Assembly: GCA_019247395.1 (NCBI GenBank) | Contig: JAFAOZ010000272.1 | Coordinates: 1-6,489 of the forward strand | Source: Vulcanimicrobiota bacterium | GTDB taxonomy: Bacteria > Vulcanimicrobiota > Vulcanimicrobiia > Vulcanimicrobiales > Vulcanimicrobiaceae | Length of the DNA: 6,489 nt | Reading direction: 5' to 3' | Shown here: positions 1 through 6,417 of the stretch, one piece after another | Layout of the letters: every line of letters starts with the position of its first letter | Position numbering within the stretch: the stretch's first letter is position 1 | Position numbers and translations under genes: made by a program | The notes under the pieces: model-generated | Told to the model about the DNA's origin: nothing | The model's database searches: none | What the model saw: only the letters and a program-made list of their open reading frames with translations

Positions 1-1291
1 TGGCACGAACGAAATCGATCGTCTCGACCGAGCGTTGCGCGTTGTCGCGGACGTACCGCGCCACCGAACGCCAAAATCGCTTCTCGCCGAGTTCGCCTCG
101 CAGCATGTGCAGCACCGTCGCGCCCTTTTGGTAGAGGTGGCGATCGAAGATATCGATCGGCGTGACGTACACATTGCAGACGATGGGGCGGCTATAGCGA
201 TGCTCGTCTTCCTTGAGATAGGCCGCGAACCCGGTAAAGATATCGTATAAATATTCGTCGTGGCCGAGATCCGCCTCGCGCCACACGGCTTCCATAAAGG
301 TTGCGAACCCTTCGTTGAGCCACGCGTGCGACCAGTCGCGGCAGGTGAGCAGATCGCCGAACCACTGATGCGCCAGCTCGTGTGCGACCAGCGGATCGCT
401 GGAAAAATCAAGCTGCGCCGTTTCATCGTGCAGCGTCCGATCGGTTTGAGTGGTGGCGGCGGTGTTTTCCATGCCGCCGAAGATGAAATCCGAGACCGCA
501 ATTTGGGAGTATCGCGCGTAAGGATACGGCGTTCCCAGTCGCTCTTCAAAACAGGCGATCATCGCCGGCGTTTTCCCGAACGCGCGCTCGCCATCGCTTT
601 CGCGCCCCGGCAGCACGTAATAAAAAACGGGTACGTCGTTACGCCCCGCTTGACCCTGAGAGATTTCGACGAACGGCCCCGCGACGAGCGTTACGAGGTA
701 CGTGCTGTGCGGCACCTCTTGACGATAGCGGTACGTCGTCGTTTCGGCCGCGTCTTTCCGTTCGACGAGAGCACCGTTGCCGAGCGCGAACGTTCCCTTC
801 GGGACGACGATGGTGGTCGACGTACGCTGCTTTTCGTGCGGGTAATCGAGGCAGGGGAACCAATAGCGAGCGTATTCGTCCTGGCTCTGCGTCCAAACGT
901 GCGCGATCTTTTCCGGATGCTCCGCGGTCGGTTTGACGAAAAAGAGCCCGTGACGGGGCTTTTGCGCCCGATATGCGATGGAGAACGTCCGACGCTCACC
1001 CGGTGCAATTTCCGGCTCGAACTGGAGCTCCAGCTTGCCGTTACGTCGCGCGAATCTCGCGGCGCCGTCGACGCGTTGGATCTCGAGATCGACGGCGTCG
1101 AGTACGAGTCTCGCGACCGGCTCGTCAAAAGCGCGCACCGTCGTCGAGCAGATGCCGTCGATCGACTCCGCATCGATATCCGGCGTGAGATGCAGGTCGA
1201 TCTCCTCGACCGCTACGATTTTGTCGGGTCCGTATCGCGGGCGTGCGCCGGGCAGCGCAAACGGGAGATGTTCGTTCGTATCGTCGCCCAT
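1..1291 (-). CDS. M1-family zinc aminopeptidase, N-terminal 430 residues (runs off window edge)
   Basis: Predicted cytoplasmic metallo-aminopeptidase that removes N-terminal residues from peptides. My reverse-strand translation is open from the ATG at 1291 to the window edge. Residues 1-215 resemble the M1 N-terminal beta domain. The catalytic domain follows with every M1 hallmark: the exopeptidase motif GGMEN at 272-276, the zinc site HELAH at 304-308 (H304, H308, general base E305), and the third zinc ligand E327 in WLNEGFATFME, exactly HExxH-X18-E. Y387 in LYQKGA matches the transition-state tyrosine (E. coli PepN Y381) by motif and spacing. No signal peptide is visible. Bacterial members usually have about 600-870 residues, so roughly half is probably missing on the left. 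The start lies 32 bases after the SDR stop. No Shine-Dalgarno is evident, and a hairpin fills the gap. Family assignment is firm; substrate preference is unknown. Confidence 0.95.
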   Translation of the reverse strand, partial: MGDDTNEHLPFALPGARPRYGPDKIVAVEEIDLHLTPDIDAESIDGICSTTVRAFDEPVARLVLDAVDLEIQRVDGAARFARRNGKLELQFEPEIAPGERRTFSIAYRAQKPRHGLFFVKPTAEHPEKIAHVWTQSQDEYARYWFPCLDYPHEKQRTSTTIVVPKGTFALGNGALVERKDAAETTTYRYRQEVPHSTYLVTLVAGPFVEISQGQAGRNDVPVFYYVLPGRESDGERAFGKTPAMIACFEERLGTPYPYARYSQIAVSDFIFGGMENTAATTQTDRTLHDETAQLDFSSDPLVAHELAHQWFGDLLTCRDWSHAWLNEGFATFMEAVWREADLGHDEYLYDIFTGFAAYLKEDEHRYSRPIVCNVYVTPIDIFDRHLYQKGATVLHMLRGELGEKRFWRSVARYVRDNAQRSVETIDFVRA

Positions 1292-1295
1292 CGTG

Positions 1296-1319
1296 TCTGC
1301 GGTGCTTACGAGCCGCAGA
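1296..1319 (-). promoter_or_regulatory. Intercistronic hairpin abutting the aminopeptidase start
   Basis: A perfect 7-bp inverted repeat, TCTGCGG (1296-1302) and CCGCAGA (1313-1319), separated by 10 bases, fills most of the 32-base gap between the SDR stop and the aminopeptidase ATG. It ends four bases upstream of the ATG, where a ribosome binding site would normally lie. In the minus-strand transcript no U-run follows it, so it does not look like an intrinsic terminator. A role in translation or RNA processing is inference. In GC-rich DNA a stem of this size can also arise by chance. Confidence 0.3.
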
Positions 1320-1323
1320 GCAG

Positions 1324-2067
1324 TCAGTCCTGTGCGGTCTGAAGCCCTCCCGTGACTTCCACCACGGTGCCGGTTATAAAATCGCGCTCTGCCGCAACCA
1401 AAAAGCGCACGGCATCGGCAACGTCTTCATAACTTCCCGCGCGGCCGCGGGGATTGCGTGCGGCATGCGCCGCCGCGTGTTCGCGGGCGAGCGTCTTTTC
1501 GCGTATGTCGCCCGGCGAGACGACGTTAACGGTGATTCCGTGCGGAGCCTCCTCGATGGCCAGCGATCGCGCGAACGCGACCAGGGCGCTTTTCGCCGCC
1601 TGATAGAGTGCCAATCCGCGAAAAGGACGCGTCTCTTGCGATCCCAGCATTCCAAAGAAAACGATACGTCCAAAGCCGGCCTCGCGCATCGCAGGAAGCG
1701 TCGCGCGCGCCGCGAGCACGGCGCTGCGCAGATTGCCGTCAACGACCTCGCGATATTCTTCGAGGCTGGTGCGCGCAAAACGTTTGGCGATGAGCGGACC
1801 GACCGCGTGCACGAGGGTATCGAACGGGCCTTCGTCGCGCACCGCTTTTTCGAGCGCTGCCTCGATGGTCTCTGGGTCATCGAGGAAATCGACGCGCAGG
1901 GCAGATGCGGAGATCGCCGCCGCGGCTTCGATTGACGCGATGGTCGCTTCCGGCGGCGTATTGCGATAGGTGATAACGATGCGAGCGAATCCGTCGCGCG
2001 CGAGCGCGGGAGCGATGCCGGCAGCAAGGCCGGCAGCAGCTCCCGTTACGAGCGCACGCCGGTTCAG
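1324..2067 (-). CDS. Short-chain dehydrogenase/reductase (SDR), FabG-like, non-canonical start
   Basis: Predicted cytoplasmic NAD(P)H-dependent oxidoreductase; substrate unknown. With a CTG start at 2067 the protein has 247 residues, the usual size for a classical SDR. The N-terminus reads RRALVTGAAAGLAAGIA, giving the cofactor motif TGxxxG at residues 8-13. R35 after the second beta strand suggests NADPH (inference). D60 fits the usual Asp of the D-x-x-D region. N112 matches the SDR structural/catalytic Asn, and Y155-x-x-x-K159 is the catalytic pair. SPGDI and ITGTVVEVTGG are typical C-terminal motifs. Departures from classical SDRs: Ala at position 15 instead of the third Gly, HAVG (87-90) in place of NNAG, and Gly142 with Ser143 where the catalytic Ser (Tyr minus 13) is expected. 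The only ATG/GTG/TTG in frame near the front is a GTG at 1842, which would discard the cofactor fold. ATC at 2082 and ATT at 2100 are other possible starts. It follows the stalk gene's stop by 16 bases, so translational coupling is likely. Confidence 0.85.
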   Translation of the reverse strand: MNRRALVTGAAAGLAAGIAPALARDGFARIVITYRNTPPEATIASIEAAAAISASALRVDFLDDPETIEAALEKAVRDEGPFDTLVHAVGPLIAKRFARTSLEEYREVVDGNLRSAVLAARATLPAMREAGFGRIVFFGMLGSQETRPFRGLALYQAAKSALVAFARSLAIEEAPHGITVNVVSPGDIREKTLAREHAAAHAARNPRGRAGSYEDVADAVRFLVAAERDFITGTVVEVTGGLQTAQD

Positions 2068-2083
2068 CGCGCCGCTCGCGATG

Positions 2084-2803
2084 TTATGCTCGTGCGAAAT
2101 CCCAGGACAGATCGAACGGAACGCCGTCGACCGTCATGCCGTTCACCCGCACGTGGTGTGGTCCGCGGCTCAACGGCCATGGCACGTTCACGGAGAAGAC
2201 TCGGCCGCTCTGGCTCAAGCCCGAGGTCACTGAATTGCCGTCGACTCGGACGCGCAGCGCCGACGGACGCACGCCGCGACTGAACTGGAACTGAATCGTC
2301 TGATTGGGGTTGAAAACGGTTCCCGTCGGCGAGACGTTGACGAAGCGAACGGCCGAAGGCGGTTGCTGCGGCGGCATCGGAACGGGGGCGCCACCGCCGC
2401 CGCTGATCGTAACCGTGCTCGTCGAATCGTTCCAATTGACCGACGCGCCCAGCGCCTGCGAAATGAAGCGGAGCGGAACGAACGTCGTCTCGCTGACGAT
2501 AAACGGCGCAACGTCCATTGTTTGCGGTTGGCCGTCCACCGTTGCCTGTTCGGATCCGATGTTGAGCGAGACGGTGCGGCCTCGACCGGTCGCATTGATC
2601 TGACCGTTCGAATAGACGACGCTCGCCCCGAGCTGCTCGAAGACGCCGCGCAGTGGAACGAAGACGCGGCCCGCGCGCACGATCGGCGGCTGCGTGAAGT
2701 TCATGTTTTGACCGTTGACGACAACCGTGACGGATTGTGCCGCAACGAAGCTCGGCGCAGCGAAGGCGGCGAGCAGCAAAAATATCGAAAAAAGCCTTGT
2801 CAT
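2084..2803 (-). CDS. Secreted copper-amine-oxidase-N (stalk) domain protein
   Basis: Predicted exported protein of 239 residues with no identifiable catalytic site. Residues 1-22 form a signal peptide: a basic TR start, a hydrophobic core FSIFLLLAAFAA, and a likely cut after VAA. Residues 24-134 form a copper-amine-oxidase N-terminal-like (stalk) domain, recognised by the repeated motif FVPLRGVFEQLGASVVY (48-64) and FVPLRFISQALGASVNW (108-124). Despite the Pfam name, such domains generally lack amine oxidase activity and are found in envelope proteins. Residues 135-150 are a flexible GGGGAPVPMPPQQPPS linker. Residues 151-239 look like a beta-sandwich (Ig-like) domain with RVRVDGNSVTSG and HHVRVNG strands. 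There are no cysteines and no lipobox, so it is probably soluble in the periplasm or outside the cell. It lies 50 bases after the RND stop and ends 16 bases before the SDR start. No strong Shine-Dalgarno is seen, and a small hairpin touches the ATG. A link to the RND pump is suggested by position only. Confidence 0.88.
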   Translation of the reverse strand: MTRLFSIFLLLAAFAAPSFVAAQSVTVVVNGQNMNFTQPPIVRAGRVFVPLRGVFEQLGASVVYSNGQINATGRGRTVSLNIGSEQATVDGQPQTMDVAPFIVSETTFVPLRFISQALGASVNWNDSTSTVTISGGGGAPVPMPPQQPPSAVRFVNVSPTGTVFNPNQTIQFQFSRGVRPSALRVRVDGNSVTSGLSQSGRVFSVNVPWPLSRGPHHVRVNGMTVDGVPFDLSWDFARA

Positions 2804-2820
2804 GCGGGCTCATTACCCGC
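2804..2820 (-). promoter_or_regulatory. Short hairpin directly before the stalk-protein start
   Basis: GCGGG (2804-2808 on the plus strand, read from the other arm in the transcript) pairs with CCCGC (2816-2820) across a 7-base loop, giving a 5-bp GC stem whose base touches the ATG at 2803. It occupies the normal ribosome-binding position. The only purine-rich SD-like stretch (GGGAG, near 2830) is too far upstream. No U-tract follows, so it is not a terminator. A regulatory role is a weak inference because such a short stem is common in GC-rich sequence. Confidence 0.2.
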
Positions 2821-2853
2821 GCTTGCTCGCTCCCAAACGAGGTGTAATCGTAT

Positions 2854-5800
2854 TCAAACGACGCCGATTTCGACGGCTCGCGTAAGCTCGGCAGTAACCG
2901 CACGCCGGTCGGCCCAGCGCTCAAAGAAGCCCATCCACGTCGCGTACACCATCGGTACGAGGAAGAGCGTTAAGATCAGCGAGCTGAGCAATCCTCCGAT
3001 AATAACGGTACCCATGGCTTGCCGCCACTCGCCACCTTCCGCGAAGCCGAGCGAGAGCGGCAGCATGCCGAAGATCATTGCGCATGTCGTCATCAAAATC
3101 GGACGGAATCGGGTGGCCGATCCCTGCAGCACCGCGTCATGCACGCGCATGCCGCGCCGGCAGAGCGTATTGGAGTAGTCGACGAGGAGAATTCCGTTCT
3201 TCGCTACGAGGCCGAAAAGCATGATGATGCCGATCATCGAGATGATGTTGAGCGATTGACCGGCATTCGGCTCGATGCGGTGCATCAGGGAAAGCGCGAC
3301 GAGTGCACCGATAATCGCCAGTGGAACGCACAACATGACGATCAGCGGTTCGAAGAACGACCCGTAGAGGATCACCATCAGCATGTAGACGAGCATGAAC
3401 GACGTAGCCAGCGCGATGCCCATGTTAGCCATCGTCTCGTTCATGTATTGCGTGTCGCCTTGCGCGGTCAGATGCACGCCTTCGGGAAGGAATCCGGGCT
3501 TGCGCAGCTGCTTTTCGAGTGGCCCGGTTACGGCGCCGAGTGAGTAGCCCGGGAGCGTGTCGCCGTAGACGTCGACGACACGTTGGCGGTTGAGCCGCTT
3601 GATTTGCAGCGGCGCCTTGGTCCACTGCAGGTTCGCAATGTCTGCCAGCGGGACGAGCGTTCCGTCTTCGGCGCGAACGCGTACGTCTTGAAGCTGATCG
3701 ACGGTCTTTCGATCCGACATCGGGAACTGAACTCGAACGTCGACCAAACCGTTCTCGGCACGCACGCGCGTGGCAACCGCACCATCGATCGCCAAGCGCG
3801 CCGCATTTGCTGCTGTCGCAGGCGAAATCCCGAGCACTTCGGCCTTTTGTGAATCGATGTTCACGTTGAGTCGCGGCGCGGCCGCCTCGTTACTCGTTTG
3901 CACGTTGACGCTGCCCGGCGTATTGCGCAGGAATTGCGCCACCTTCTCGGCGCCGGCAGCGATCTCGCTTTCGGGGCCCGAAAGCGAGTAGAAAATCGTC
4001 GCTCCCGAGCCGCCGCCGTTGTCGCCCGAAACCTGGAACACGCCGCCTGGAACCAAATAGCTGAGCTTGCGAATCTGGTCGATAATCTTGTACGTGTCGT
4101 GCCGCCGTTCGGGCAGCGTCTGCGCATCGAGCCGAGCGTAGTTGTCACCGATCGCCGAACCCCAGCCTTGCGGCTTACGGCCGACCGTCGAGCTGACTGA
4201 CTTGATCCCGTCGAGCTTCATGATACCGTCTTCCAACGCCGTGACGTACTTCGACGTCGTCTGCAAGGGCGTTCCCGGGGGATAGGTGACCGTCATCGAG
4301 ATCTCGCCGCTCTGCACCTGCGGGACGAAATCGAAGTCGATTGGACCGAGCGCGACGAGCACGGCCGACAACGCGATCGGAAGCCCGAACGTCGCTAGCG
4401 TCAAACGCTTTCCGCCCCGTCCCGTCTGGTAGAACCAGCGGACGAAGACTTGCGGAATGTTCTTGACGGCGTCGGCGCCACGGCGCGCCCAGACTGCAGC
4501 GCCCGAATGGCCGTTCGACGACGGTGTCCAGCGATACCCGAGATTTTCCGGGCTCTTACTGCGGCGCTCGATATATCCCACGCCGTGCCACAGACCCGCA
4601 AGTACAAGGAAGAATACGTTCACCGCGATAGTCGTCATTCCGGCGCCCATCGCAAGCGTGAGCGAGTTGATGACCAGCACCGCGCAGACCCAGACGACGA
4701 AGAGTCCGTGCCGGAGGGCGAACGGCAAGCCCTTCGTCCGATACCAGGTAAGAATTCGGTCGTACCGCATAACGACGAAGTTGAGCACGAGGAGCGCGCC
4801 GATCATGATCGGCAGCACTTGACGCAGCTCCGCGATAGGCCATGGGATGAAGTACGCAAGGACTGCGGCACCAGTAAGGATGAGCGTCACCTTCCACGAA
4901 CCCAGCGCATCCATCCAGGCCGGCCGTGCTTTCGAGCGCTTCAGTACGCTCCACCTGGCGGCAAGCAGCGGCGTAAGCGTGAAGGAAACGAGCAGCGAGA
5001 AGAGCGTCGCGATGACGATCACGATGCCGAACTCACGAAGATAGGCGCCGACGATACCCGGCAGGAACGCAATCGGCAGGAAGACGACCACGTCAACCAT
5101 GGTGATGGCGACGGCAGCGCCGCCGATCTCGCTGCGCCCGTTGATCGCAGCGTCGATCGGTTCTTCTCCCAAATCGCGATGGCGTGTGATGTTTTCTAGT
5201 ACGACGATGGAGTCGTCCACCAAGATACCGATGATTAGCGAGAGTCCCATTAGCGACATCGTGTCGAGATGGAAGCCGAACGTCTTCATGAGCACGAACG
5301 TCGCAAGAATCGAAGACGGGATCGCGATCATGATCACGATCGCGTTACGCCATGCGTGCAGGAAGAGCAGCATCACAAGCATCGTCAGCACGATGCCCTC
5401 GATCAGCGACTGCCAGACGCCGTTGAGCGACTTCTGCGTGTAATCGGCGGGCGCGTCGATTTCGGTCAGCGTCACCTCAGGGAATTGTTCGTTGATCTGT
5501 TTGATGTGATCGCGCGCGATCTGGGTTGAAGTAATCTCGTCGGCGGCGATATTTCGCCCGAGCTCGACGTAGATGCGCGGCTGGCCGTTAAAGTGGGAAA
5601 TCGACGTCGGCTCGACGTGGCTGTCGAAGGCGTAAGCGACGTCGCCGACCTTCATGTTCTTATTGGTGCTGCCCGGCACCATCAACGGAATTCCGAGCAG
5701 GTCTTGCGCCGTGTTGACTTCGGCGTGAACCGAAACGCTCGTTTCCTGCGTACGCTGGCGCAGCATGCCGCCCGGAAGGTTCGCATTGTTGCCGGCAATC

Positions 5801-6417
5801 GCGGTAAAAACGTCTCCGAGCGTGGCGTTGGCGCCGATCAAGCGTTCCGGAATGGGCTCGACGTGGAACTCACGATCGGCAGCGCCGCGAATCTCAACCG
5901 TCTGCACATTCGGGATCGCCTTGAGGATCGGCTCTAGCTTGTTGTTTGCGAAGTCCGCGAGCTGCGTCTGCGTGAGCGACTTCGAACTGATTGCAAGATC
6001 GAGCAAGGGCTGTGACGCGCCGTTCTTCTCCACTGTCGGAGGATCGAGGTCGGCCGGCAGATAGACCCGTGCCGTATCGACCGCACTCTGGACGTTGATT
6101 GCCGCCACATCGAGATTCGTCCCGAGTTTGAACTGAACGATGACCGTCGCGACGCCTTCTTGCGCGGTCGCGTTGAGCTGGTCGAGGTTATCGATCCCGT
6201 CGAGCTGATCTTCGATCGGCTTGACGATCAGTCGTTCCATCTCTTGCGGCGAGGCGCCGGGGTATCCGGCGTAGACGACGACGATCGGGAAGTCGGTCCC
6301 CGGCGGGTCAGCGCTGCGTCCAATGGTCTTAAAGGCGATGATGCCAAAAATAGCCAGCGCGATGAACACCATTGCGGTGATCACCGGTCGGTTAATCGCG
6401 AAGCGGGTCAACCACAC
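2854..6417 (-). CDS. RND (AcrB/HAE1-like) efflux permease with a four-helix insertion
   Basis: Inner-membrane proton-driven efflux permease of 1187 residues; AcrB has about 1050. The N-terminus MWLTRFAINRPV and TM1 (13-30) are typical. Periplasmic porter loops span about 31-335 and 693-996. TM2-TM6 lie near 335-353, 359-379, 385-406, 434-455 and 464-488; TM7 near 671-690; TM8-TM12 near 997-1018, 1022-1045, 1056-1079, 1105-1125 and 1136-1160. The proton relay is complete: D401 and D402 in GILVDDSIVVLEN (AcrB D407/D408), K1073 in GLVAKNGILLVD (K940), R1103 (R971) and T1110 (T978). Between TM6 and TM7 are about 145 additional residues holding four more hydrophobic segments, so I predict 16 helices rather than 12. 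The GTG start at 6417 is the only start after the in-frame TGA at 6469-6471; its ribosome site is weak (GGA about 10 bases upstream). An adaptor and outer-membrane channel would be needed and may be encoded to the right of the window. Substrate unknown; the DDSIVVLEN form favours the drug/solvent (HAE) branch over metal pumps. Confidence 0.95.
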   Translation of the reverse strand: MWLTRFAINRPVITAMVFIALAIFGIIAFKTIGRSADPPGTDFPIVVVYAGYPGASPQEMERLIVKPIEDQLDGIDNLDQLNATAQEGVATVIVQFKLGTNLDVAAINVQSAVDTARVYLPADLDPPTVEKNGASQPLLDLAISSKSLTQTQLADFANNKLEPILKAIPNVQTVEIRGAADREFHVEPIPERLIGANATLGDVFTAIAGNNANLPGGMLRQRTQETSVSVHAEVNTAQDLLGIPLMVPGSTNKNMKVGDVAYAFDSHVEPTSISHFNGQPRIYVELGRNIAADEITSTQIARDHIKQINEQFPEVTLTEIDAPADYTQKSLNGVWQSLIEGIVLTMLVMLLFLHAWRNAIVIMIAIPSSILATFVLMKTFGFHLDTMSLMGLSLIIGILVDDSIVVLENITRHRDLGEEPIDAAINGRSEIGGAAVAITMVDVVVFLPIAFLPGIVGAYLREFGIVIVIATLFSLLVSFTLTPLLAARWSVLKRSKARPAWMDALGSWKVTLILTGAAVLAYFIPWPIAELRQVLPIMIGALLVLNFVVMRYDRILTWYRTKGLPFALRHGLFVVWVCAVLVINSLTLAMGAGMTTIAVNVFFLVLAGLWHGVGYIERRSKSPENLGYRWTPSSNGHSGAAVWARRGADAVKNIPQVFVRWFYQTGRGGKRLTLATFGLPIALSAVLVALGPIDFDFVPQVQSGEISMTVTYPPGTPLQTTSKYVTALEDGIMKLDGIKSVSSTVGRKPQGWGSAIGDNYARLDAQTLPERRHDTYKIIDQIRKLSYLVPGGVFQVSGDNGGGSGATIFYSLSGPESEIAAGAEKVAQFLRNTPGSVNVQTSNEAAAPRLNVNIDSQKAEVLGISPATAANAARLAIDGAVATRVRAENGLVDVRVQFPMSDRKTVDQLQDVRVRAEDGTLVPLADIANLQWTKAPLQIKRLNRQRVVDVYGDTLPGYSLGAVTGPLEKQLRKPGFLPEGVHLTAQGDTQYMNETMANMGIALATSFMLVYMLMVILYGSFFEPLIVMLCVPLAIIGALVALSLMHRIEPNAGQSLNIISMIGIIMLFGLVAKNGILLVDYSNTLCRRGMRVHDAVLQGSATRFRPILMTTCAMIFGMLPLSLGFAEGGEWRQAMGTVIIGGLLSSLILTLFLVPMVYATWMGFFERWADRRAVTAELTRAVEIGVV
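4492..4929 (-). other. Extra four-helix insertion between TM6 and TM7 of the RND permease
   Basis: This covers about residues 497-642 of the permease. In AcrB the LTP motif ending TM6 and the start of TM7 are about 50 residues apart; here they are about 190 apart. Hydrophobic segments lie near 509-528 (VTLILTGAAVLAYFIPWPIA), 533-550 (QVLPIMIGALLVLNFVVM), 571-590 (GLFVVWVCAVLVINSLTLAM) and 594-613. Basic residues lie before the first (K493, R494, K496, R498), between the second and third (R551, R554, R560, K562, R569) and after the fourth (R618, R619, K621). The other two turns are very short and uncharged or mixed. That fits two helical hairpins entering from the cytoplasm by the positive-inside rule. 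An even helix number keeps TM7 in its normal orientation. The usual amphipathic helix before TM7 seems retained at about 643-668. Boundaries are approximate; function unknown. Confidence 0.75.

Noticed and set aside
260..1342. Long 360-codon plus-strand open frame opposite the aminopeptidase
   Set aside because: The minus strand here encodes an unmistakable M1 enzyme with all catalytic motifs. The plus frame is Arg/Asp-rich, shows no recognisable domain, and is the usual antisense shadow in GC-rich coding DNA.
1564..1571. GCGATCGC palindrome and frequent CGATCG sites, reminiscent of cyanobacterial HIP1
   Set aside because: I noticed only one clear GCGATCGC, and CGATCG is expected often in GC-rich DNA of this composition; no convincing enrichment.
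1243..1935. Plus-strand 230-codon open frame opposite the SDR
   Set aside because: Arg/Ala-rich with no domain-like pattern; the opposite strand is a recognisable SDR.
1374..2027. Minus-strand 217-codon open frame in another phase over the SDR
   Set aside because: Ser/Arg/Pro-rich with no SDR motif. The neighbouring phase gives TGxxxG, YxxxK and PGDI in order.
2017..2038. Direct repeat GCCGGCAGCA at 2017-2026 and 2029-2038
   Set aside because: It falls on Ala/Gly codons of the SDR cofactor loop. The motif spacing matches other SDRs, so it is codon-driven and not an insertion or mobile-element footprint.
2084..2803. Copper amine oxidase enzyme
   Set aside because: Only the small N-terminal-type stalk domain is present. 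The catalytic domain and its topaquinone tyrosine motif are absent, so no oxidase activity is claimed.
2363..3178. Plus-strand 271-codon open frame spanning the stalk gene and the permease C-terminus
   Set aside because: It crosses two real minus-strand genes and their junction, and its composition is low-complexity and basic.
4450..5199. Plus-strand 249-codon open frame over the permease insertion
   Set aside because: I considered whether the extra RND segment was an artefact and this frame the true gene. The minus frame shows clean hydrophobic helices with positive-inside charge, while this one is a charged Arg/Asp/His-rich shadow.
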